DNA of 40,772 bases, from the NCBI GenBank assembly GCA_031281275.1, contig JAITFP010000051.1, positions 1 through 40,772 on the forward strand, in the 5' to 3' direction. Positions 7,670 through 14,698 of this stretch are shown here, in pieces. The first letter of the stretch is position 1, and each line of letters opens with the position of its first letter. A program made the translations under genes and the position numbers. This DNA is from Candidatus Fibrimonadaceae bacterium (GTDB lineage Bacteria > Fibrobacterota > Fibrobacteria > Fibrobacterales > Fibrobacteraceae). The notes beneath the pieces are model-generated. The model was not told the DNA's origin and made no database searches. It saw nothing but the letters and a program-made list of their open reading frames with translations.

Positions 7670-8431
7670 ATGCGCCACCTCCTTTTCCTCACCCTTGCCC
7701 TCGCAAACACCCTGCTGTTTGCGCAAGATAACAGCATTGCAGAAATTCGCCGCAACATAAAAACTGTGCAGGCAGAAACGGAAAGGGAAAAAAACTTGAC
7801 ACAAGCAGAGGCGAAACGACACGCAGATTTTGTTGCAAATGCAAGGCAAAAAACCACAGCTTTGGAAAATCAAGAAAAAGAATTGATGGGGCAAATAGAT
7901 TCGCTTAAAGCGGAAATAGAAAAACTCAAAGGTGCTAGGCAAAGAGCGCTTGGCACCACTCGTTATTTTGAAACACGCAAGGCAAAATACAGCGAAGATT
8001 TGGCAAAAACAATAGACACCTTGGCTTTGTTTGTGGAAAGCGGTTTTCCATATAAAAACAGCGAAGCCGCAGATGCCTTGCGCGAAATTTCTTCGCAGCT
8101 CAAAAAATCTGTTATAAGCTCTGAGGCGGCTTTTGGCAGGGTTTGGGAAGTTATGCTTGATAGGGTTCGGCTTGGCTACACCGCCGAAACTTGGAATGGG
8201 AATTTGGATTTAGACGGCAAAATGATAGCAGGCAAATTTTTTCGCTACGGCACCGTTGCTTCAATTTTTACAAGCCAAAACGGAGAAATTGTTTTGTGGC
8301 TGAACAACAAAACCGGAAAATGGGAAAACGCCGGAGAAAATTTTGCGCTCCGTACAGCAATAAAAGAAACTATGCGTGTGGCAGAAGGCAAAACAGCCCC
8401 CAAACTTTCGCCTGTTCCAATTTCTAGGTAA
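7670..8431 (+). CDS. DUF3450-family periplasmic coiled-coil protein
   Basis: This 253-residue protein has a signal peptide (MRHLLFLTLALANTLLFAQ), a long coiled coil (about residues 25-95, rich in Lys, Glu and Gln) and a C-terminal globular part. The order of features, a hydrophobic VESGFPYKN segment, then EVMLDRVRLGYTAE, then RYGTVASIFTSQNGEIVLWL, fits DUF3450. Members of that family are usually encoded beside ExbB/ExbD/TonB-type energy-coupling genes. No such genes are adjacent here; the next gene, 2 nt away, is a VanY-type peptidase. The role is therefore unknown, with an envelope location inferred. There is no Shine-Dalgarno site before ATG 7670. Confidence 0.75.
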   Translation: MRHLLFLTLALANTLLFAQDNSIAEIRRNIKTVQAETEREKNLTQAEAKRHADFVANARQKTTALENQEKELMGQIDSLKAEIEKLKGARQRALGTTRYFETRKAKYSEDLAKTIDTLALFVESGFPYKNSEAADALREISSQLKKSVISSEAAFGRVWEVMLDRVRLGYTAETWNGNLDLDGKMIAGKFFRYGTVASIFTSQNGEIVLWLNNKTGKWENAGENFALRTAIKETMRVAEGKTAPKLSPVPISR

Positions 8432-8433
8432 TA

Positions 8434-9042
8434 GTGCTAAAACCCGAAACATTGAACGCCTTTGAAAATTTTTGCGAAGAAGCAAAAAAACAGGGCTTTG
8501 AACCTAAAATTGAAAGCGGCTGGCGCAGCTTTGAGAGGCAGCTTTTGATTTGGAATGAAAAGGCTTTGGGAAAAAGAAAAATTTTAGACGAAATGGGAAA
8601 ACTGGTAAACAGAGACGAACTTTCCGATTTGGAATGCATGAAAGCGATTTTGCTTTGGAGTGCCTTGCCCGGCACCAGCAGGCACGAATGGGGAACAGAT
8701 ATTGACGTGATAGATGCGGCTGCGGTTCCAGAAGGCTACGAGGCAGAACTGAGTTTGGAAGAGTCTTTTGGGGTTTTTGGAAAATTTCACAAATGGCTGG
8801 ATTCTCAAATTGAAAGCGGAAATTCCTTTGGATTCCGGCGGGTTTTTTTGCCGGGCATAGGCAGGGTACAGCAGGAACCTTGGCATTTGAGCTACACACC
8901 CGAAGCCAAAAAAATTGAAGAAAATTTCACACCAGAACATTTAACCGAGCGTTTGGAAAAAAGCGATATATTATTGCTCCCCAAAATTCTAGAAAATCTG
9001 GACTGGATTTTAAAGGAACATGTTGTGTGTTATTTTGAATAA
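8434..9042 (+). CDS. M15 (VanY-type) D-alanyl-D-alanine carboxypeptidase-like protein
   Basis: The 202-residue protein starts at GTG 8434, overlapping the stop region of the DUF3450 gene, with AGG 5 nt upstream. The zinc-peptidase signature is complete: SGWRSFERQ, then PGTSRHEWGTDID (H84 and D91 as metal ligands) and QEPWHLSY (catalytic E148 and ligand H151). Family members cleave the terminal D-Ala from peptidoglycan stem peptides. No signal peptide is visible, so the protein is either cytoplasmic, perhaps in wall recycling, or exported by another route. Co-transcription with a periplasmic DUF3450 protein suggests an envelope role. Confidence 0.85.
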   Translation: MLKPETLNAFENFCEEAKKQGFEPKIESGWRSFERQLLIWNEKALGKRKILDEMGKLVNRDELSDLECMKAILLWSALPGTSRHEWGTDIDVIDAAAVPEGYEAELSLEESFGVFGKFHKWLDSQIESGNSFGFRRVFLPGIGRVQQEPWHLSYTPEAKKIEENFTPEHLTERLEKSDILLLPKILENLDWILKEHVVCYFE

Positions 9043-9055
9043 AACCAAAATATGA

Positions 9056-9103
9056 GGTTCATTCTGTTCATACTGAAAATTCTGAAAATTCTGGTTCAGA
9101 CAA
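9056..9103 (+). repeat. 9-nt-period dispersed element, copy B
   Basis: This 48-nt element has the same start (GGTTCATTCTG), same internal 9-nt period and same end (GGTTCAGACAA) as copy A. It lies between the VanY-like gene and nuoN, ending 8 nt before the nuoN -10-like hexamer. Its position relative to the downstream promoter resembles that of copy A. Confidence 0.8.
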
Positions 9104-9111
9104 TGATTTTC

Positions 9112-9117
9112 TATATT
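9112..9117 (+). promoter_or_regulatory. -10-like hexamer TATATT before nuoN
   Basis: TTTTC-TATATT is followed by 8 nt and ATG 9126, with no Shine-Dalgarno site between. Confidence 0.55.
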
Positions 9118-9125
9118 ACCCAAAT

Positions 9126-10532
9126 ATGTCCCCATTCATAGCCTTGGATTGTGTTTTTATATTGCTCCCCTTTGCGGTTTTGGCGTTTGGGTTGTTTTCA
9201 AAAAAAATCTCCGTTTTTTTGGCTAATTCCTGTTCTGCGCTTTTGTTTTTGCTTTATGCAGGATTTTCCATTTGCGGGTTTGAAAGCGGAAACTTAAACG
9301 CAAGTTTTATAACTTGGAGCGTGAATGGTTTTGGAATTTTGATAAGGGAACTTTTACTGCTGTCTTTCTTTTTTGCTTCTATTTTGAGCAATAATTACGA
9401 TTTAAAAAACAAACCGGAATTTTTGGGCGCTATGCTATTTGTGGCAGTTGGTGGAATGCTTGTTGCCTCGGCTGGCGAGCTTTTATCCCTGTTCATAGGT
9501 CTGGAGCTTGCGACTATGCCAATGTATTTTTTGGTTGCTTGGAACAAAAGCTCGGCAAAAGGAGCCGAAGCAGCCCTTAAATATGTGCTTATGGGTTCAA
9601 TATCCACTGCTGTATTGCTGTTTGGAATCAGTTATTTGTATGGTTTTGCAGGGTCGCTTTTTTATGAGGATATTTATAACGCGGTTCGCAACACATACGA
9701 AACAGATGCCAAGTTATTGCTAACGGCTGTGGTTTTCATAGTTATGGGAGTGGGTTTTAAGCTCACTTTGTTTCCCTTCCACACTTGGGCACCAGATGTT
9801 TACGAGGGTGCGCCAACACCGATAACAGCTTATTTATCCGTTAGCTCAAAAGCCGTTGCCCTTGTGTTTTTGAGCGTTCTTATATATTATCCTTTATCGG
9901 ATTTGGGCTTTGTGTTTAGGATAATATTTTCTGCGCTTGCTATGGCAACCATATTCATAGGCAATTTGGGAGCGTTGAAACAGAGCAGGCTGCGTAGATT
10001 TATGGCTTATAGTTCCATTGCGCAGGCAGGTTACATTTTAATAGGACTCTGTGGCAGCGAGAGGCTTGGCATTTCTTCTTTTGTTTATTACCTGTTTCTT
10101 TATGCTTTTTCAAATTACCTCATGTTCTTTTTAATTAGCATAATAGGTAAAAGCCGCCCTGAAAGTTTTGATTCTCTTGCTGGGCTTTCCAAGCAAAGCC
10201 CTTTGCTCGCTGTTTTGTTTGCAATTAGCGCATTTAGCTTGGCTGGAATTCCGCCGCTTGCTGGTTTTATAGGCAAATGGATGGTATTTGCTAGTGCGGC
10301 TTCTGTGGGAAATTATTTGCTCGTTGGTTTTGCCGCCATAAACAGCGTTATTGCTTTGTATTATTATTTGCAAATAGTGAAAGCTGCATGGGTTAGTGAT
10401 GCAAACGAAAATTTGCCGCCTGTGGAAGTTTGCTTGTGGCATAAGATAATCCTTGCGGTGCTAGGCTTTTGTGTTTTGTTCTGCGGCATTGCCCCTTGGC
10501 TGCATACTTACATATATTCACTCGCTTGGTAA
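9126..10532 (+). CDS. nuoN: NADH-quinone oxidoreductase subunit N (NuoN-like proton channel)
   Basis: This 468-residue, very hydrophobic protein has about 14 membrane helices. The conserved antiporter-like residues are visible: E126 in GLELATMPMYF, and K212 and H219 in GVGFKLTLFPFHTWAPDVYE, followed by the NuoN-typical EGAPTPITAYLSVSSKA. It would be a proton-translocating membrane subunit of complex I. No other nuo gene is in the window: the preceding gene encodes a peptidase and the following one a two-TM protein. Whether it works with a complex I encoded elsewhere or in a different assembly cannot be told from here. Confidence 0.9.
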   Translation: MSPFIALDCVFILLPFAVLAFGLFSKKISVFLANSCSALLFLLYAGFSICGFESGNLNASFITWSVNGFGILIRELLLLSFFFASILSNNYDLKNKPEFLGAMLFVAVGGMLVASAGELLSLFIGLELATMPMYFLVAWNKSSAKGAEAALKYVLMGSISTAVLLFGISYLYGFAGSLFYEDIYNAVRNTYETDAKLLLTAVVFIVMGVGFKLTLFPFHTWAPDVYEGAPTPITAYLSVSSKAVALVFLSVLIYYPLSDLGFVFRIIFSALAMATIFIGNLGALKQSRLRRFMAYSSIAQAGYILIGLCGSERLGISSFVYYLFLYAFSNYLMFFLISIIGKSRPESFDSLAGLSKQSPLLAVLFAISAFSLAGIPPLAGFIGKWMVFASAASVGNYLLVGFAAINSVIALYYYLQIVKAAWVSDANENLPPVEVCLWHKIILAVLGFCVLFCGIAPWLHTYIYSLAW

Positions 10533-10538
10533 AGAGGT

Positions 10539-11111
10539 ATGAAGATAAAAGAACTGCTGTTTCGCACATTTAGTTTGCCTGCGGGTCTGCTCGCTTTTGC
10601 TTCTGTTCTTGTTTTATCTTATTTTTATTATCGCTTGCAAATAAATACCCCTTTTGCTTATGAGCAGATAATTGCAAATATTTCTGAATATAGGCTGCTA
10701 GATTCGCGAATAAATGTTTCTGAAAATCCTAGGCAGATAAATTTTTCTTATGTAAAGGATAATTTGGATATCCAGCAATCTCTTATGGTGTCCACAGAGG
10801 AATTGCTGAACAATTTGAGCAATAGTGGAATTAAGGTTCCAAACACAGATGCTCTTTTTGAAATTGAGAAAAATATAACTTTGAGAATTCGCTGGCTTTC
10901 GGAATGCTTAAAAAGAGATTCTTGCAATGTTGAGGAATGGCGTTATAGCAGGGCAAAAGCGCACGATGCTTGCGGAATTTTGCTCGCATCTTTTTATAAT
11001 CTGGTGGCAGAGCAAGAGGAAGCCTGGTCTAAAAACCTGAAAATATTTTACATATTATCGGTTATGCTTTTGCTATCCACTCTGTTTTTCGCAGCAAAGA
11101 GAAAAGAGTAA
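10539..11111 (+). CDS. Two-TM protein with helical periplasmic domain, unknown function
   Basis: The 190-residue protein starts 6 nt after nuoN and is probably co-transcribed with it. One helix spans about residues 13-32 and another 165-186; the 130 residues between are predicted to be helical and outside the membrane, with two Cys (SECLKRDSCN) that could form a disulfide. This resembles the sensor part of histidine kinases or chemoreceptors, but no signalling domain follows, only a short KRKE tail. I do not recognise the family. Confidence 0.7.
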   Translation: MKIKELLFRTFSLPAGLLAFASVLVLSYFYYRLQINTPFAYEQIIANISEYRLLDSRINVSENPRQINFSYVKDNLDIQQSLMVSTEELLNNLSNSGIKVPNTDALFEIEKNITLRIRWLSECLKRDSCNVEEWRYSRAKAHDACGILLASFYNLVAEQEEAWSKNLKIFYILSVMLLLSTLFFAAKRKE

Positions 11112-11121
11112 GGGCAAATTT

Positions 11122-13827
11122 TTACTCTGCGACCAACTGGATGATTTTTACGAACAAGCTATTTGTAAGAGCATAAGTGTCCAATCCTTCAAAATTCAAT
11201 GTGCTGAAAATAATTTTGCCATTTCCATATTGCATTATCTGCAAATCCACGCCGGCCTGCAATTCGCAGTTTTTTATGGAAACGGAATGCACAAAACTCT
11301 CAGCATCTTTAATTTTAGACATAGACAAGCTAGGCACAATGGCAGAGCAGGTTTTATCTAAAATGAATTTTCCAAATAATTCGCTTTCAAGTATAGATTC
11401 TTTTGGAATGTAGTGGATGCTAGCACCTGCGGCTCCAGAAGAATAAAAACATTCCAAAGAACAATCAAATGCGGCGAAGTTGTTGAGCAGCCTAATGTCT
11501 TCTGGAATTATGTCTGAGATAAAGAGAATTTTCCCAGCCTTAACTGCATTTGCAACGGATTCCAAAATGGAATTATCTGCCCAAGAACTGAGTGCCGCAG
11601 TGAATAACACTGGGTTTTTGCTGTTTATCATATCTATTATTTCAGATGAATTTTCTGCGGCATCTAAAAATTCAGATTTTGCCAGCACGTTTTTAATATT
11701 TGGTGTTTCAATAACTTCTATGGGTTCTTCCATAGAATAAATCTCTTTTTCATTGCTTTCAAGTGTTAATTTCAAGCTGTAAGAACCTGTTTTTTGTGGA
11801 GCTTTCAGGCTTAGGTCGCCAAGAGATGCTAGCGTGAATTTTGGGACGGAAAAATTTTTGCTTTGCGAAACCGCAACCTTGCCGCTTTTATCCAAAAGCT
11901 GTACGGATATGGTTATTTCGTTCAATCTTTTTTCGTTGAGCAAGCTGAGCTGAAACGAAATGCTTTCGCTTTTTGCCACAACACGCTCCAAACCGCTCAA
12001 AAGCAATCTGGTGGAGGCGTTTATGTTTTTAATGCTCTGCTCTAAATTTTTGCTTTCTCCATTTTCCTTTACTATTCCACTAAAATCGTTTTTGAAATCT
12101 GCCCATTCTTCAATGAAATATCCGCTCACAACAGGGCTGCTCTGCAAGCATTGAATATTTTGGTCAAGCCCAGAGAGAGCAAGCTCATTTGAATCTATGG
12201 CAAAGGATTCTGCGCTTTGCCATGTATCCTTTGCATTTTTGCTTGTGAAATTCTTTATTTTTTGCATCAAGTTTTGCATATCAGCATCGTTTTTTGCAGA
12301 ACCAAAAATATGGTGATTTTTTATGGATAGCAAAACCTTTCCGTTTTTCTTCACATCATCGGTAAATAGCTTGTAGTTGTCTTGCAGCCAGGCATCGCCA
12401 AAGAAAGGGTCTGGAATAACAAAATCTTTATCTTCTGAAATTCCATAACGAGATAAAAACAAGGTGAAAGGCACTCCTCCAAAAACTTTGAGGGCGAGAT
12501 AATGCGAAGAGTATGGAAGCACAGTTCCATCGGTTACGCCTATTATTTTTCCGGTTGCGCTAAATGTTTTTTCGTGTCCGTGCTTGAAATTTTGGTCGTT
12601 GTCTATTGAAACGTTATTTATGTTGCTTATTGCCGGGTGGCAACTTTCCAAAGTGTCTATGCGGTTCAAAAGTTTTGCGCCGTTTTCCAAAATGAGCCTG
12701 CCGTTTTCAGAGCCTAATATCCAAGCTGCCAGTGATGGGTGGTTTACGCTTTCGCATACTATTTCTGGGGCAATAGCTTTTATTGCCTCTAAACCCATTT
12801 TGCTGGATTGCTCATCGCATATAGGGAATTCTTGAAAAACCAAAAGCCCCAGCCTATCACATTCGTCCAAAGCCTCTCTATTAAAAGGAGCGCCTCCTGT
12901 GCGAACGGCATTAAAACCAAGTTCCTTGATTTGTTCCAGCTCTTTTGCAATGGAAACATCTCTGCGATGGCTGTATGTTATGCCGTGTATTTTGATTATG
13001 GAATCGTTTAAAAAGAAATCACCTTGCTTGCAATCAAATTTTTTAAAACCAAAATTGGAAGACAAGTAGTTTGAACCATCTAATCGAATTTCCAGCGCAT
13101 AAATTTCTGGCGTTTCTATAGACCAGAACTTTATATCCTTAAATCTCAAATGCAGCATGATGTTGGTATTTTCTTTTTCAAGTTTAACTTCTTTTTGAAT
13201 GGACGAAACCTCCAATTTTGGATCGCGGGCAAAAATTTTCAATTTTGCCACATAGTTTCGTGGATTATTGAAGGACAATTTTATATTTATTCGCCCGTGG
13301 TCGGCATTTGTGGCTATCTCCATAGCGGTGAGCAAGGCTCTTTCTCCGCTTGTTATGGATACTTTACCTGCAAGCCCTGCAAAGGGACTCCGTTTCCAAG
13401 GCAGCCCTAGCGGCATTTGCTCGGCGGGTATAGGATCGCCGCCTGAAATTAGCTCAAAATCACCATTAGATGAAACGCTGGCTATTTTAACGCACAGCAG
13501 ATTTTCGTGGTTTGTTTTTGCAAATTGAGAAATATCAAATTCAAAGGAAGTAGTTGAACCAAAATGGTCTCCCACTAATTTTCCGTTTACCCAAACAACG
13601 GCATAAACAGCCGCCTGCTCAAACCTGAGCAAGCATCTTTTGTCTTTGGTTGAAAGTGAAAATTTTTTGTAATAAAAGGCTGTTGTAGCCGTATTTTCTT
13701 CCCAGATATGCGGAATTTCCACATTTTTGGCTTTACTAGGAATTTCTGTAAACCAATGACTGGCGACTCCTTTATTCTCTGGGTCCCAAACCATTTTCCA
13801 AGTGCCATCCAAATTAATTTCGCTCAT
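11122..13827 (-). CDS. Glycoside hydrolase family 2-like protein, atypical active site
   Basis: This 901-residue protein has no signal peptide. It follows the GH2 plan: an N-terminal sugar-binding jelly roll (about 1-160), an Ig-like domain (165-260, ending in FWSIETPEIYAL), and a TIM barrel (265-600) with the blocks NDSIIKIHGITYSHRR, FNAVRTGGAPF and DRLGLLVFQEFP. The acid/base Glu is present as E374 in WILGSENG, with Ser in place of the usual Asn. At the nucleophile position (LSEYG or TEYG in relatives) the sequence reads LFLSRYG, so Arg460 seems to replace Glu. The C-terminal 200 residues look like a glutamine-amidotransferase-type fold (VKAGKILFISD, YGNGKIIFSTLNFEG). It may be inactive or use another residue. 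It is monocistronic. Confidence 0.8.
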   Translation of the reverse strand: MSEINLDGTWKMVWDPENKGVASHWFTEIPSKAKNVEIPHIWEENTATTAFYYKKFSLSTKDKRCLLRFEQAAVYAVVWVNGKLVGDHFGSTTSFEFDISQFAKTNHENLLCVKIASVSSNGDFELISGGDPIPAEQMPLGLPWKRSPFAGLAGKVSITSGERALLTAMEIATNADHGRINIKLSFNNPRNYVAKLKIFARDPKLEVSSIQKEVKLEKENTNIMLHLRFKDIKFWSIETPEIYALEIRLDGSNYLSSNFGFKKFDCKQGDFFLNDSIIKIHGITYSHRRDVSIAKELEQIKELGFNAVRTGGAPFNREALDECDRLGLLVFQEFPICDEQSSKMGLEAIKAIAPEIVCESVNHPSLAAWILGSENGRLILENGAKLLNRIDTLESCHPAISNINNVSIDNDQNFKHGHEKTFSATGKIIGVTDGTVLPYSSHYLALKVFGGVPFTLFLSRYGISEDKDFVIPDPFFGDAWLQDNYKLFTDDVKKNGKVLLSIKNHHIFGSAKNDADMQNLMQKIKNFTSKNAKDTWQSAESFAIDSNELALSGLDQNIQCLQSSPVVSGYFIEEWADFKNDFSGIVKENGESKNLEQSIKNINASTRLLLSGLERVVAKSESISFQLSLLNEKRLNEITISVQLLDKSGKVAVSQSKNFSVPKFTLASLGDLSLKAPQKTGSYSLKLTLESNEKEIYSMEEPIEVIETPNIKNVLAKSEFLDAAENSSEIIDMINSKNPVLFTAALSSWADNSILESVANAVKAGKILFISDIIPEDIRLLNNFAAFDCSLECFYSSGAAGASIHYIPKESILESELFGKFILDKTCSAIVPSLSMSKIKDAESFVHSVSIKNCELQAGVDLQIMQYGNGKIIFSTLNFEGLDTYALTNSLFVKIIQLVAE

Positions 13828-13836
13828 AAGTAGAGA

Positions 13837-13842
13837 AATATA
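13837..13842 (-). promoter_or_regulatory. -10-like hexamer TATATT before the GH2-like gene
   Basis: Minus-strand TATATT is followed by 9 nt and ATG 13827. The divergent invertase promoter lies next to it. Confidence 0.45.
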
Positions 13843-13855
13843 CTAATTTTTTTAC

Positions 13856-13861
13856 TATCTT
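13856..13861 (+). promoter_or_regulatory. -10-like hexamer TATCTT before the invertase gene
   Basis: TTTTAC-TATCTT lies 79 nt before ATG 13941, so this message would have a real leader, ending in a strong GGAGGGGG ribosome site (13929-13936). The leader contains an AGCTAGCT palindrome and a G-rich tract. Confidence 0.4.
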
Positions 13862-13940
13862 ATTATTAAATAAGCTAGCTCCACAGTTTCTTTCGCTCTT
13901 GCGGAGGGGGCTTCGGAGTTTTAAAAATGGAGGGGGTCCA

Positions 13941-14540
13941 ATGATATACGGATATATCCGTGTAAGTGCGGATAATCAAAACGCAGAAAATCAAAAATGC
14001 GAAATAATGAATTTCGCGCAGCAACACAGCATAACCATAGACGAGTGGATAGAGGAAAACGCCTCTTCAATGCAGGATTTGCAAAAGCGCAAACTCGGCA
14101 AGATTATTGGCAGTGCAAAGGATGGCGACCTTATAATAGCCAGCGAGCTTTCGCAGATGGGGCGTAACCTATTGCAGGTTATGGAAATACTCAATTACCT
14201 GCTGAATAGCGGGGCAAGGGTTTGGACAGTCAAAGACGGCTACAAGTTAGGAGACGACATTTCCAGCAAAATGCTAGCCTTTGCTTTTGGACTTTCTGCC
14301 GAAATAGAGCGCAAAATGATTTCACAACGCATTCGCGAAGCCCTTGCAGGTGTAAAAGCAGGAGGCAAAGCCCTTGGTCGCCCACTTGGGAGGCGCAACA
14401 CCGAATCTAAGCTAGCTAGCAGGGCAAGCGAAGTGCAATACCTGCTCTCGTGTGGCTACAGCCGAGCCGCAGTGGCTAGGAAGCTAAATGTGCATAGAGA
14501 CACATTGGCGGCATTTTTGAACAGCCAAGCTGGTAAATGA
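13941..14540 (+). CDS. Serine recombinase of the Mpi master DNA invertase type
   Basis: The 199-residue protein starts at ATG 13941 (GGAGGGGG 4 nt upstream). It has the serine resolvase/invertase catalytic domain with the nucleophile S9 in YIRVSADNQ, R50 in QKRKLG, a long E-helix (LAFAFGLSAEIERKMISQRI) and a C-terminal helix-turn-helix (YSRAAVARKLNVHRDTLAAFL). The sequence follows the Bacteroides Mpi invertase closely in block order (WIEE, KVWTIKD-like ARVWTVKDGYKLGDDI, LGRPLGRR). Mpi inverts many promoters at once to phase-vary surface polysaccharides. At the position of catalytic Arg68 of gamma-delta resolvase (LDRLGR) this protein has Gln72 (LSQMGRN), while Arg75 is kept. I found no inverted-repeat pair around it. 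Confidence 0.85.
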   Translation: MIYGYIRVSADNQNAENQKCEIMNFAQQHSITIDEWIEENASSMQDLQKRKLGKIIGSAKDGDLIIASELSQMGRNLLQVMEILNYLLNSGARVWTVKDGYKLGDDISSKMLAFAFGLSAEIERKMISQRIREALAGVKAGGKALGRPLGRRNTESKLASRASEVQYLLSCGYSRAAVARKLNVHRDTLAAFLNSQAGK

Positions 14541-14550
14541 GGGTACTTTG

Positions 14551-14572
14551 TGCCTGAGGTTCAGCTCAGGCA
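14551..14572 (+). terminator. Perfect 8-bp hairpin after the invertase gene
   Basis: TGCCTGAG and CTCAGGCA pair around a 6-nt loop, 10 nt after the invertase stop. It is followed by ATAATAATTTTC rather than a clean T run, so it is a possible weak terminator or a binding palindrome. Confidence 0.4.
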
Positions 14573-14584
14573 ATAATAATTTTC

Positions 14585-14590
14585 TATATT
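14585..14590 (+). promoter_or_regulatory. -10-like hexamer TATATT before the 14599 leader ORF and 14699 gene
   Basis: TTTTC-TATATT is followed by 8 nt and ATG 14599, the start of a 31-codon ORF, and it is 108 nt before the main gene start at 14699. Confidence 0.5.
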
Positions 14591-14598
14591 ATCCTCTT

Positions 14599-14694
14599 AT
14601 GCAGTATTTGCCCCTCAAAACACTTTTTCCTAGAGCCTGCGCTGCAAGTTCCCTGAATCTTTTTGTTTCGTTCCCCCATCCCCCTGAAGGTTAG
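14599..14694 (+). CDS. Candidate leader peptide (31 residues)
   Basis: This ORF starts 8 nt after a TATATT hexamer, exactly the geometry of the leaderless genes elsewhere. It ends at TAG 14692-14694, 4 nt before ATG 14699 of the CsgG/LpoB-like gene, and the ribosome site of that gene (GAAGG) lies in its last codons. The peptide (MQYLPLKTLFPRACAASS and so on) ends in a Pro-rich stretch (PHPPEG) of the kind that can slow ribosomes. It could couple or attenuate translation of the next gene. It may equally be chance; support is positional only. Confidence 0.3.
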   Translation: MQYLPLKTLFPRACAASSLNLFVSFPHPPEG

Positions 14695-14698
14695 ATAT

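Noticed and set aside
11105-11128. Hairpin AGAGTAA/TTACTCT between the convergent 10539 and GH2-like genes
   Set aside because: AT-rich 7-bp stem with a 10-nt loop and no T run on either side; probably chance around two stop codons.
13899-13940. Longer start of the invertase
   Set aside because: The frame begins with a non-ATG codon; GGAGGGGG directly precedes ATG 13941, and homologues begin with MIYGYIRVS-like sequence.
13927-13944. Five-codon ORF overlapping the invertase start
   Set aside because: It is formed by the ribosome site itself and has no independent support.
13828-14698. Possible invertible segment next to the invertase
   Set aside because: I looked for inverted repeats of 10 bp or more on both sides of the gene and found only the local 8-bp hairpin at 14551-14572, which is a single palindrome.
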